From NCBI GenBank assembly GCA_900491605.1, contig UESW01004259.1, positions 702,776 to 766,775 on the forward strand: 64,000 bases of DNA, given 5' to 3'. This DNA is from Calamus simplicifolius (Eukaryota; Streptophyta; Magnoliopsida; Arecales; Arecaceae). Both the position numbers and the translations under genes were made by a program. The notes beneath the pieces are model-generated. The model was not told the DNA's origin. It saw only the letters and a list, made by a program, of their open reading frames with translations, and made no database searches. Below are positions 23,101-34,547 of the stretch, one piece after another (the stretch's first letter is position 1; each line of letters opens with the position of its first letter).

Positions 23101-24169
23101 GTGTGCCGCCTTAGAATATCTATATATGGTCTCAAGCAGTCATCTAGGCAATGGTACCTCAAGTTTCATGAAGCCATTACATCGATTGGCTTAGATATGA
23201 TTGAGAAGGACCACTGTGTGTACATTAAGAAATCAGACGATGGGATTCTGATCTTGGCGTTGTATGTAGATGATATCCTAATTGCTGGGAGTTCTATTGG
23301 AGTGATCAATGCCACTAAGGAGTGGTTGTCCTCTGTCTTTGAGATGAAGGATATGGGTGAGGCGAATTTTGTACTGGGAGTGAGGATCCTAAGGAATCGT
23401 GCTAAGAGGTTTCTTGGTTTGTCACAAGAAACGTATATTGAGAAAGTCTTAGAATGATTCCGAATGCACTATTCTAAACCCGTTGATACCCCAATAGAGA
23501 AGGGTTATACTTTAAGCATCGATCAATGCCCTAGAACTGATGAGGAGAGAGAAAAGATGAGCAGGATCCCCTATGCTAGTGCAGTAGGGAGCTTGATGTA
23601 CGCTATGTTGTGTACTCGCCCTGACATTTGCTTTGCAGTCGGCTTGGTTAGCCGATATCAAAGTAATTCAGGACTTGCTCATTGGGTTGCAGTTAAAAGG
23701 ATTTTTTGTTACCTTCGTGGTACTGCCAATCTCACCCTATGCTATCAGGGTGGAGATTTGAGATTAAAGGGTTTTTGTGACTCTGATTGGGCAGGTGATA
23801 GGGATGAGCGTAGATCCACTACAGGATATGTGTTTATCTTTGGAGGTGGAGCTGTCACTTGGTGCAGTAAGAAACAAAGCTGTATCGCCCTGTCCACCAT
23901 GGAAGCCGAATATATTGCTTGTTCGGCTGCTGTCCAGGAGGCTGTGTGGCTGAGGAGGTTCTTGAGGCACCTTGAGATATCAGCAACTCCACATGAGGCT
24001 ATTCAGATCAGTTTTGATAGTATGGCAGCATTACAATATGCTAAGGATCCTAAGTACCATGGAAGGACCAAGCATATTGACATCAGATATCACTTCATTA
24101 GAGACATGGTCCAGCAAGGAGAGGTTATCCTACAATATATCTCCACTGGCAGGATGCTGGCTGATCCAT
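20173..24169 (+). pseudogene. Copia-2 gag-pol up to the Copia-3 insertion, broken
   Basis: Gag starts near 20173-20182 and is interrupted by TAG at 20482-20484, then resumes (20530-21024) to the zinc knuckle CYNCGAKGHFARDC. Protease VDSGANKH lies near 21078-21101. The GAG-pre-integrase LWHSRLGHVG and integrase motifs HSDICGP, DDFSR, RTDRG and TPQQNGVAERRNR lie within 21107-22150. A frameshift near 22150 leads to the second part, with RT (22700-23457: QMDVKTAFLNG, YGLKQ, YVDD) ending at a TGA at 23455-23457. RNase H follows (23464-24169: SDWAGD, STMEAEY, HIDIRYH, ADPL). Only a few lesions separate it from an open polyprotein, so it is younger than Copia-1. Confidence 0.92.
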
Positions 24170-25819
24170 TGTTGGAAGATTATTGAAAAATTATATGCCC
24201 CAATCCTTTTGATTTTGATGATTACTAAAAGCCATTGAGTACATTAAAAGATGTAATGAGTTTATTTAAATGAGCAATAAATTTATTTTGAACAATCAAT
24301 GAGAATGTTAAAGTTTGACTTTAATCAATTTTGAAAGTAACTTTAAGCTCAATGTTTAAGCTTTCAAAAAGAAATTTTATAATTCATATTATCAATGAGT
24401 TTTTGGAATTCTTGAATTAATTCTTAATGTCAATTTTATTGAATTCAAGTCAAAACATTGATTTAAAATGAATCTGGAACGATTTTAAAGTCAATCAGAA
24501 AAGTTTCTGATTTTTGATACGTTCCGGAGCCGACTCTGAGTTTCAGAGTCGACTCCACTCAGAGTACAGAAATGTCTATCTGTCTCGAGTCGACCCACGT
24601 AATTTCATGAGTCGACCCCCGATTTGTCGAGCCGACTCCATGACTGTGCGAGTCGACTCGCTCAGACACCAGAAGAGTGTTTTTCTGAGCACTTCGCGAG
24701 TCGACCCCAACCTTTCATGAGTCGACCCCCGACTTTCAGGAGTCGACACTTTACTTTTGGTGAGTCGACCCCTACTTTCTAAACATTTCTATTTTTGGTA
24801 TGACGAGCTCGAGCCGACTCGGGAAAAGCATGAGTCGACTCCAGCAAATCTGGGCGAAATTTTTACGGATGCCAACTCAGCTCCAACGGTAAGATTTTTG
24901 ATTAACGGCTATTTTTCTTTGTCTCTAACGGCTATATTTTGCAGAATCTATAAATAGAGAAGCTGTTTTCAAATCAAAGAGAGACAATAGAGAGAAATTT
25001 ATTTCAAAGAAAAAGAAGAGAAAAATCGGAAAAACAGAGCTTCATTGAAAAAATCCGAGATTCAAAATAGAGTGAAAGAAAGAGTGTGAAATCAAAGGAA
25101 GTTCCTTCTGTGTTCAAGCTCAAATCCAAGGAAGCTTCAGAAGAAAATCCAAGAGCTATTCAAGAGCATCTCAAGAGATTTTCAACACTCAAAGAAAAGA
25201 GGAAAGCTCAAATCAACTCCAACACATCTTCCGTGAAGAATCCAAGCTGAGGCCTGATTCTACACTTCAAAGGAGTTGAAGAAAAGAAGAAAAGCTCAAA
25301 GCCAACCAACTGCAAATCAGGCTTTCTAAACTCTATTCTTACATTTGTTTATCTGCTCATTAAGGAGCTTGTAACTAAACAAACATATTTCTATTCTTTG
25401 TGTCTAGTTCAATCTGGGGATTGAACTAGTGGAGGTAGTCTTACCTCGTTCAAGCTTGGTTAAGCTTGGGTTAGGTTTTTGTGCTGGTGAGCCCTTGAAA
25501 ACCAGCTGGGTTCGTTGTGATCCCGGGAAAACAACAAGTTTGAGTTGTGAGCTTGTAAAACAACTCGCTGTAATCTAGGGTGATTATAGTGTGGACCCAA
25601 GTGAATCTTGGGAGTGGACGTAGGTGTTGGATACACCGAACCACTATAAAATCTTTGTGTTTGCCGTGTTCTATTGTCTCTTTCTCTATCTCTGCTTTAT
25701 TCACTGCAATTTATTTTGCTTTGCATTTGCTTCATTCATCTCAAGCAAATAATTTAAAAGGCTAATTTTTTAAAGAACCCAATTCACCCCCCCCTCTTGG
25801 GTTGTCATCTGGGCCAACA
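24170..25819 (+). repeat. 5' LTR of Copia-3
   Basis: It contains a cluster of GAGTCGACTC-like palindromes at about 24528-24840, a TATA-like CTATAAATAG near 24950 and a C-run before TCTTGGGTTGTC at the end. It is very similar to the 3' LTR, mostly differing by single-base indels. Confidence 0.92.
24528..24843. repeat. Cluster of GAGTCGACTC-type palindromes in the 5' LTR of Copia-3
   Basis: About a dozen copies of GAG(T/C)CGAC followed by TC, CC or AC occur within 315 bases, spaced about 15-35 bases. Several are the full 10-base palindrome GAGTCGACTC. They lie just upstream of the presumed TATA box near 24950, in the position of a promoter module. Confidence 0.85.
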
Positions 25820-25821
25820 AT

Positions 25822-25833
25822 TGGTATCAGAGC
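25822..25833 (+). promoter_or_regulatory. Primer-binding site of Copia-3
   Basis: TGGTATCAGAGC, a perfect complement to initiator-Met tRNA, lies 2 bases after the LTR terminus CCAACA. Confidence 0.92.
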
Positions 25834-25880
25834 TAGTGCTCATTAGATTTTGATCACACGATCAAGAGCTAAAGATCCAA

Positions 25881-27440
25881 ATGGCAACACAAGTTGGTTC
25901 ATTTGCTGAAGGTCATTCTACGAATAGACCTCCACTTTTTAATGGTTCAAATTATTCTTATTGGAAAGCTAGAATGAGGATATTCATTCAAGCTTCTGAT
26001 TATGAATTATGGGGTGTTATAATTAATGGACCTAGTACACCCACACATGTAATTGATGGCACTATTGTTCCTAAGCCCGAAAGGGACTGGAATGATAATG
26101 ATAGGAAAATGGCACAGCTTAATGCTAAGGCCATGAATGTTTTATATTGCTCCTTAGATGCTAATGAATTCAATAGAATCTCCACTTGTAATTCCGCAAA
26201 GGAGATTTGGGATAGATTAGAGGTTACCCATGAGGGTACCAACCAAGTAAAGAATCTAAAATTAATATTCTTGTTCATAAATATGAATTGTTTAGCATGG
26301 AACAATCTGAAACCATTGCATGCATGTACACTAGATTCACTGATATTGTAAATGGTTTAAAAAGTCTTGGTAAGACATATACTAACTCTGAACTTGTTCG
26401 AAAATTCTTAGGTCATTACCAAGATCATGGGAAGCAAAATGACAGCAATCCAAGAAGCTAAGGACCTCAACACTTTACCCTTAGAGGAGCTTCTAGGATC
26501 TTTATGACCCATGAGCTGACTATGAGGCAGCATGTTGAGGAGGATTCAAAGAAAAAGAAAGTAATTGCCCTCAAAGCTGCAAAAGAAGAAGAGAGCAGCA
26601 GTGATGATGATGATGATGATGATGAGAGACTGCTCTCTTAGCAAAGAAATTTAAGAGATTTATGAGGAGAAAGAAACCCTTCCACAAGAAAAAATTTGGA
26701 GCTAAGTGGGAAGGAGAAAAGGATAAGATAAGGACAAGGACAAGGAAAAAGAGAAAGACCCCTTGACTGCTATGAATGTAATAAACCGGGGCACTTTAGA
26801 AATGAATGTCCAAATTGAAGAAAGCCTACAAAAAGAAAAAGAAGGCTTATATGGCGACTTGGAGTGACAGCGAAGAATCTTCTTCCGAAGAAGAAGAACA
26901 AAAGAAGTCGCAAACGTATGCTTTATGGCGGACGACAACGATGAGGTAAGTTCCGACAACCCTTGCGATGAATTTGCTTTGATGAACTTTTTGATGCTTT
27001 AATGAACTTGTTAGTGATTTCAAAATTTTGAAAAAGAAATACAAGTTTTTGAAAAATGAAAACTTAACTTCATTCAAGAAAAGAAAATCTTAACAATGAA
27101 ATTAAGAAACTTAAATCTGAAAATGAAATTTTAATGAATGAAAAGGAATCAATCTCAAATGAAAAAGATAAACTAAAGAAAGAGGTTGAAAAACATAAAA
27201 CATAGTTGATAAATTTACATTAAGTTCAACTAAATTAGACATGTTTTAAATAGTCAAAAAGCAGTTTTTGACAAAGCCGGATTAGGATATAACACTTTAA
27301 GAAAACAAAAATCACTTAAAAATATTTTTGTAAGTGCTGGCCAAAGTAATTTTACTTGCTTTAAATGTAATCAAAAGGACATAAATCTTATGAATGTAAA
27401 ATTCTAAAACCAATAAAAATTAAATATTAAAGGAAAGAAA
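25881..27440 (+). pseudogene. Copia-3 gag, frameshifted
   Basis: The Gag N-terminus is open at 25881-26351 (FNGSNYSYWKARM motif of the UBN2-like Gag family, ELWGVI, and AKEIWDRLEV). A frameshift near 26255 shifts the reading, which continues as ACMYTRFTDIVNGLKSLG. There are two zinc knuckles, CYECNKPGHFRNEC near 26768 and a second CFKCNQK...H...C near 27358, separated by a Lys/Glu-rich, coiled-coil-like stretch (26990-27240). An acidic Asp/Glu run sits near 26590-26625. The breaks are mostly single-base indels. Confidence 0.82.
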
Positions 27441-27520
27441 ATATGGGTTCCGAAAGGAACAATATTTGTTGCTACTAACCATGAAGGACCCAAGAAAGCT
27501 TGGGTACCTAAACATAAAGT

Positions 27521-30500
27521 TTGATTTCATTGCAGGAATGTCTTGTGGCCAAGAGATCAAAGAGAAAGTGGTATCTTGATAGTGGCTGCTCAAGACATAT
27601 GACGGGTGACAAAGAAGAATTCATCACCCTTGAAGAAAAGAAAGGAGGAGTTGTTACATTTGGCGACAATGGCAAAGGCCAAATCTTGGGGTTTGGTAAC
27701 ATTCAAATAACTCCCTCCACATTTATTGAAATGTACTTTATGTTGATGGTTTAAAGCATAACTTAATTAGTATAAGTCAATTATGTGATAAAGGTTTTAA
27801 AGTTCATTTGAATCTTCTTTATGCACAGTAGCTAATCCCATTGATAATAGCATTGTTTTTATTGGAAATAGAAATGGCAATGTATACTTGATTGATTTAG
27901 ACAAATTGTCTACTAATAATCATTGCTTAGTTGCTAATAATGCTAATATGAATGAGATTGGTTGGTTGTGGCATCGAAGATTAGGTCACGCAAGCACACA
28001 CCTATTTCAAAACTAATTAAAATGGATTTAGTAAAAGGTTTACCTAAATTAGATTTTGAAAATAACAAAATATGTGATGCATGTCAGTTTGGAAAACAAA
28101 CTAGAAGTTCTTTCAAATCTAAAAATATTGTTTCAACTTCTAGGCCATTAGAGCTACTTCACATGGACCTTTTTGGACCAACTAGAACCACAAGTCTAGG
28201 AGGAAAGAAATATGGTCTTGTGATAGTAGATGATTACTCTAGATTCACTTGGGTAATGTTTTTAGCTCACAAAGATGAGACTTTCTCGATATTCATGAAA
28301 TTCTTCAAGAAAGTAACAAATGAGAAAAACACTACCATAGTGTCTCTAAGAAGTGATCATGGAACTGAATTTGAAAATCACTTATTTGAAAGTTTTTGCA
28401 ATGAAAATGGTATTAATCATAATTTTTCTGCACCTAGGACCCCACAACAAAATGGTGTAGTTGAAAGGAAAAATAGGACTCTAGAAGACATGGCCCGTAC
28501 CATGCTATGTGAAAGTAAACTCCCGAAATACTTTTGGGCGGAAGCTATTAACACAGCATGTTACATCTTAAATAGAGCCTTAATAAGACCTATTTTAAAG
28601 AAAACACCTTATGAATTATGGCATGATAGAAAACCCAATATAAAATATTTTCATGCATTTGGTTGTAAATGTTTTGTTCACAATAATGGTAAAAATAATT
28701 TAGGCAAATTTGATGCTAAATCTGATGAAGGAATATTCTTAGGATACTCATAACTAGTAAAGCATATAGAGTATTTAACAAGAAAACTTTAGTTGTTGAA
28801 GAATCCATTCATGTAGTTTTTGATGAATCTTTAGCAACTCGTTCTGAAAAATTTGATGATGAGAAGATACAAACATAATTGAGAAAGATCTTGAAAAATT
28901 AAATATTGATGTATCTTTAGATCATGAGCAAGAAGCTAAAGATAATGATTCACCTAAGGATGATGATACTAACACTAATCATAATGATGTAGATCTACCT
29001 AGGGATTGGAGATATGCTTATAGTCATCCCTAAGGAATTGATTATAGGTGATCCATCTCAAGGAATAAGAACTAGATCATCTATGAGAAATATTAGTAAT
29101 CATCTTGCATTTGTATCACAAATTGAACCTAAAACTATTGAAGAAGCTGAAAAAGATAATAATTGGATGTTAGCAATGCAAGAAGAATTAAATCAATTCA
29201 CAAGAAATAATGTATGGACCTTAGTTGAAAGACCTAAAAATCATTCTGTTATAGGATCAAAATGGATATTTAGAAATAAACTAGATGAAAATGGCATAGT
29301 AATTAGAAACAAAGCTAGATTAGTTGCAAAAGGATATAATCAAGAAGAAGGTATTGATTTTGATGAAACCTTTGCACCTAGTAGATTAGAAGCCATTAGA
29401 CTATTACTTGCATTTGCATGTCATATGAATTTTAACTTATTTCAAATGGATGTAAAAAGTGCATTTTTAAATGGATTTATAAATGAAGAAGTTTATGTAG
29501 AACAACCACCAGGTTTTGAAGATCACGAATTTTCAAATCACGTTTTTAAATTGCACAAAGCATTATATGGTTTGAAACAAGCACCTAGAGCTTGGTATGA
29601 TAGATTAAGTAAATTCTTAATTGAAAATGATTTTATAAGAGGAAATGTTGATAAAACTTTGTTTTTGAAAAGAAAAGGTAAAGATTTATTAGTAGTTCAA
29701 ATATATGTTGATGATATTATTTTTGGTGCTACTAACAATATTCTATGTCAAGAATTTGCTAAGTTGATGCAGGGAGAATTTGAAATGAGCATGATGGGAG
29801 AACTCAACTTCTTCCTTGGACTCCAAATCAAACAAAGCAAAGAGGGAATCTTCATCAACCAAACAAAATACACAAGAGAAATCCTAAAGAAGTTTGGTAT
29901 GGAATCAATTAAACCCCTCGGAACACCAATGAGTCCTTCATGCAAGCTGGACAAAGATGAAGAAGGTAAGAAGGTTGATCAAAATATTATCGAGGTATAA
30001 TCGGATCCCTACTTTACTTAACTGCAAGTAGACCAGACATAATGTTTGCTGTTTGCTTATGTGCTAGATTTCAGTCAGAACCTAAAGAATCACATTTAAT
30101 TGCTGTTAAAAGAATACTAAGATATGTAAGTGGAACAAAAAATGTAGGTTTATGGTATTCTAGAGACTCACATTAAATCTGATTGCATACACTGATTCTG
30201 ATTATGCTGGATGTAAGTTAGATAGAAAAAGCACAAGTGGTGCATGCCAATTCTTAGGAAGTAACTTAATCTCATGGTTTAGCAAAAAGCAAAATTCAGT
30301 TGCATTATCAACTACTGAAGCTGAATATGTTGCAGCTGGAAGTTGCTGTGCTCAAATCCTATGGATTAAGCGACAACTTGAAGACTATGGTATCACACTT
30401 GATAAAACACCTATAAGATGTGATAACACAAGTGCAATTAATCTAACAAAAATCCAATTCAACATTCAAGAACTAAACACATAGAAATTAGATATCATTT

Positions 30501-30647
30501 TATAAGAGAACATGTAGCAAATAATGAAATATGTCTTGATTATGTTAACACTGAAGAACAATTAGCTGACATATTTACAAAACCCTTAAGTGAAGAAAGA
30601 TTCTGTTATCTTAGAGGAGAGTTAGGGATTTGTGATCCATTAGAATG
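27521..30647 (+). pseudogene. Copia-3 pol, frameshifted
   Basis: Protease (WYLDSGCSRHMTG, 27562-27600), GAG-pre-integrase (LWHRRLGHA near 27970), integrase core (HMDLFGP, DDYSRFTW, RSDHGTEF and PQQNGVVERKNRT in 27962-28753), RT (29014-30000: QMDVKSAFLNG, YGLKQAPRAWYDRL, YVDDIIFG) and RNase H (30001-30647: DSDYAGCKLDRKS, STTEAEYVAA, TKPLSEERF) are all present in order. The frame is broken around 27750, 28755-28990, 30000, 30172 and 30450, mostly by single-base changes, so catalytic motifs survive but no complete polyprotein is encoded. Confidence 0.9.
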
Positions 30648-30825
30648 AATTTGAAACCCCTAAGGAAATTTTATCTAAGATTCTTTCAAATCCTTGATCT
30701 TTAAGGAAATCTTATCTAGAATTCATATCTAATTGATCCATTCATATTCAATGATTATTTTATCAATTTTTATGATCAAATTCCGGACACATTTCAGAAA
30801 TTTCATGTTTTTGCTCTGAAATGGT

Positions 30826-31015
30826 CTCGGAGCCGACTCGGTGCGTATCGGAGTCGACTCCTGGTTTCGACTGAAACTCTAGGGTCGACCCCTCCTCGGC
30901 GCGAGTCGACTCCACTTCGGGATGATTTTCTGTGACTGTCCGGAGTCGACCCCTGCTTTGCGCGAGCCGACTCGAAGTGGTCCCAGGTTGATTTATCTAG
31001 GGCAGAGTCGACTCG
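30826..31015. repeat. GAGTCGACTC-type palindrome cluster downstream of pol in Copia-3
   Basis: Seven or so GAG(T/C)CGAC motifs occur within 190 bases, after pol and before the extra ORF. The motif is the same as in the LTR clusters but the surrounding sequence differs, so it is a separate cluster rather than LTR read-through. Confidence 0.8.
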
Positions 31016-31110
31016 CCGTTCATTTCAAACTTTCAATCTCTCAAAATACTCTCTCCAAATATCTCCAACCTTCCAAACCTCCAAATCCCTGATTAACTTC
31101 CAATCGACCA

Positions 31111-32473
31111 ATGGCACCCAAAACTAGAGGTTCTAACTTGCTGCGGCCGGTGTGAAGAGGAAGCGAGCCGTGAGGAAGACGGTGAGGCGTCCGGTGCGTG
31201 AGCCTTCTCCAAGCACGGATTCCACTTCATCATCTTCAACTCCCAATGCTTCTCCAGCTGCTACTACTTCCCAGGTAGATCGTTTAGCAGATAGAATCAT
31301 ACAACGGGTAGAAAGGTGATTTTGAATTTTGAGGCAGAGGGATTTTTTTTGGGAGACAATTGATAGAGATGGGTGGGAGAAGATATGTTCCTGGATTGCC
31401 CTACTTATCCCGCTCTGGTTAAGGAATTTTATAAGAACTTGTCAAGAGGAGATCATGGTCTCATAAGCACAGTGAGAGGAAATAGGATCTCTGTGACTGT
31501 GAGCTTCTTTCTAGACTTTTGGATCTACCCTTGTCTGGTACTCCACTTTTTCTTCTGAAGACCGAAGCCCGCTCTTGCTAGATTATTAAACCGGGATGTT
31601 GTCGGTTTGAAGAGGTTTTGCCAACCAACTTTCATTAGAACTGAGATTCTTCATAATATTTGCAGTAGGATACTTTTCCAAAGATAGGAAGATTTGATTA
31701 TGTATCTGAAAGAGATATCTTTGTGATGGATGCCATTGTGACGGGCAAACCTATAAACCTTCCCAGTATGATTCTTTGGTACATTGCAGACTGTGGAGGA
31801 AAAAGAAAGTCTAGCCTGCCCTATGGCATGATTCTCACAAAGATCTTTCAGAGCCAAGGGTTGTTATTCTGATAGTGAGCCAATGAGGAATCTGAGACAT
31901 ACAGATTTTATAGCTTGGCCACCATTCATCGAATGGGTTTTATTAAGAAAATGGAGATGGGAAGGAAAGGATTTAGAAGAGAGAGCTACGGATGTTGAGG
32001 CACCAGGACCATCAGTTAGACATCATCACCTGCACCTCCGAGCCCTCCTACTTCAGCCCTGCTCCTACCCTGCTCTTTGATCAAGCTTCATCTCTTCTGC
32101 TGGCTTTTCAGATCTACAATTAAAGCAACTTAAAGCCTTTTGATGATCAGTCAGAAAATTAAATCAGAGTTTGAAATAAATTCATGAATCTAAAAGAACT
32201 CTTTATTCATTGGATGATCGAATCACTAAGATTGAGTCTACTCTCAGCACTGTCTTTAAGTGGAGATCTCAAGAATATTTTTGAAGAACTTAAAGATATT
32301 TGCGGAGATGGCGAGACCTATGCTAAATGCAATGCGGAGCTTCAAGACAAGATTTTGACTGCTTGCACTTTTGTAGATGAAAGACTAAAAGATTATGTAA
32401 AAATCCAATCAGATGGAATGAAGAACATAGTTGATCACTTACTAGGATTGTTAGAACTCATTTTGATGTATTA
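31111..32473 (+). pseudogene. Extra ORF downstream of pol in Copia-3, broken
   Basis: An ATG at 31111 (MAPKTRGSN) leads, after a frameshift, into a basic segment (VKRKRAVRKTVRRP), a Ser/Thr/Pro-rich linker and DRLADRIIQR. A later stretch (about 31395-31520) reads LVKEFYKNLSRGDHGL and VRGNRISV. This pattern resembles the plant-wide domain called putative plant transposon protein. A C-terminal part (32184-32473) is helical, with heptad-like Leu/Ile spacing. Sireviruses are known for extra ORFs after pol, some called env-like. The frame is broken several times. Family assignment is tentative. Confidence 0.55.
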
Positions 32474-32682
32474 GATTTTCAATCCTTGCATGTATTGAAA
32501 TTAATGTATGTTTACATTTTGATATCAATGTATTAGACATTTTGATGTATTAGACTCTTTGATGAAATGAATTTAATTTTGATTACTCAATGTATTTCCT
32601 TCTTTCAATGAATGAATGATTTGTTAAATCTTATCTTGATTGAATGGTTTTGCTTCTCTACCTTTTTGTTGATAACAAAAAA

Positions 32683-32888
32683 GGGGGAGAGTTTTATAGT
32701 TTTATGATTGTAATGCAAATGAGAAAATCAAGTTAATCATGAGATAAACAATGGGATATTTATTTAAGTTTCATAGGGGGAGCTACCTCATTCAGGGGGA
32801 GCCTAAGCCTAACTATGAAAACAAAATAAATTCACTAATCAATCATGCATAAACTCAATGTTTTTGTCATCATCAAAAAGGGGGAGAT
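32683..32888 (+). promoter_or_regulatory. Multiple polypurine tracts before the 3' LTR of Copia-3
   Basis: AAAAAAGGGGGAGAG (about 32678-32692), AGGGGGAGC (about 32775), AGGGGGAGCC (about 32796) and AAAAAGGGGGAGA (about 32876-32887) occur within 210 bases. The last directly abuts the 3' LTR and is the likely plus-strand primer. Repeated tracts of this kind are a described Sirevirus feature. Confidence 0.75.
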
Positions 32889-34547
32889 TGTTGGAAGATT
32901 ATTGAAAAATTATATGCCCCAATCCTTTTGATTTTGATGATTACTAAAAGCCATGAGTATATTAAAAGATGTAATGAGTTTATTTACATGAGCAATGAAT
33001 TTATTTTGAACAATCAATGAGAATGTTAAAGTTTGACTTTAATCATTTTGAAAGTAACTTTAAGCTCAATGTTTAAGCTTTCAAAAAGAAATTTTATAAT
33101 TCATATTAATCAATGAGTTTTTGGAACTTCTTGAATTAATTCTTAATGTCAATTTTATTGAATTCAAGTCAAAACATTGATTTAAAATGAATCTGGAACG
33201 ATTTTAAAGTCAATCAGAAAAGTTTCTGATTTTTGATACGTTCCGGAGCCGACTCTGAGTTTCAGAGTCGACTCCCTCAGAGAACAGAAATGTCTATCTG
33301 TCTCGAGTCGACCCACGTAATTTCACGAGTCGACCCCCGATTTGTCGAGCCGACTCCATGACTGTGCGAGTCGACTCGCTCAGACACCAGAGAGTGTTTT
33401 TCTGAGCACTTCGCGAGTCGACCCCAACCTTTCATGAGTCGACCCCCGACTTTCAGGAGTCGACACTTTACTTTTGGTGAGTCGACCCCTGACTTTCTAA
33501 ACATTTCTATTTTTGTATGACGAGCTCGAGCCGACTCGGGAAAAGCATGAGTCGACTCCAGCAAATCTGGGCAAATTTTTACGGATGCCAACTCAGCTCC
33601 AACGGTAAGATTTTTGATTAACGGCTATTTTTCTTTGTCTCTAACGGCTATATTTTGCAGAATCTATAAATAGAGAAGCTGTTTTCAAATCAAAGAGAGA
33701 CGAATAGAGAGAAATTTATTTCAAAGAAAAAGAAGAGAAAAATCGGAAAAACAGAGCTTCATTGAAAAAATCCGAGATTCAAAATAGAGTGAAAGAAAGA
33801 GTGTGAAATCAAAGGAAGTTCCTTCTGTGTTCAAGCTCAAATCCAAGGAAGCTTCTGAAGAAAATCCAAGTGCTATTCAAGAGTATCTCAAGAGATTTTC
33901 AACGCTCAAAGAAAAGAGGAAAGCCCAAATCAACTCCAACACATCTTCCGTGAAGAATCCAAGCTGAGGCCTGGTTCTACACCAAAGGAGTTGAAGAAAA
34001 GAAGAAAAGCTCAAAGCCAACCAACTGCAAATCAGGCTTATCTAAACTCTATTCTTACATTTGTTTATCTGCTCATTAAGGAGCCTTGTAACTAAACAAA
34101 CATATTTCTATTCTTTGTGACTAGCTCAATCTGAGGGATTGAACTAGAGGAGGTAGTCTTACCTCAGTTCAAGCTTGGTTAAGCTTGGGTTTTAAGGTTT
34201 TTGTGCTGGTGAGCCTTTGAAAACCAGCTGGGTTCGTTGTGCGCCCGGGAAAACAACAAGTTTGAGTTGTGAGCTTGTAAAACAACTCTGCTGTAATCTA
34301 GGGTGATTATAGTGTGGACCCAAGTGAATCTTGGGAGTGGACGTAGGTGTTGGATACACCGAACCACTATAAACTCTTTGTGTTTGCCGTGTTCTATTGT
34401 CTCTTTCTCTATCTCTGCTTTACTCACTGCAATTTATCTTTGCTTTGCATTTGTCTTCATTCATCTCAAGCTAAATAATTTAAAAGGCTAATTTTTTAAA
34501 GAACCCAATTCACCCCCCCCCCTCTTGGGTTGTCATCTGGGCCAACA
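32889..34547 (+). repeat. 3' LTR of Copia-3
   Basis: It matches 24170-25819 along its length and contains the third palindrome cluster (33243-33555). Its end CCAACA is followed at 34549 by the interrupted Copia-2 reading frame. Confidence 0.92.

Larger units (their letters stand above)
24170..34547 (+). mobile_element. Copia-3: Sirevirus-like Ty1/copia retrotransposon nested in Copia-2
   Basis: Long LTRs of 1650 bp (24170-25819) and 1659 bp (32889-34547) begin TGTTGG and end CCAACA. The internal region has the tRNA-Met primer site, a two-knuckle Gag, copia-type pol, a 2.2-kb region after pol with an extra broken ORF, and several GGGGGAG tracts before the 3' LTR. Large size, the extra ORF, repeated polypurine tracts and palindrome clusters are known Sirevirus (SIRE/Maximus) traits. 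No clean target duplication is visible at the junctions in Copia-2 (left GATCCAT, right TCTGACG). Confidence 0.92.
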
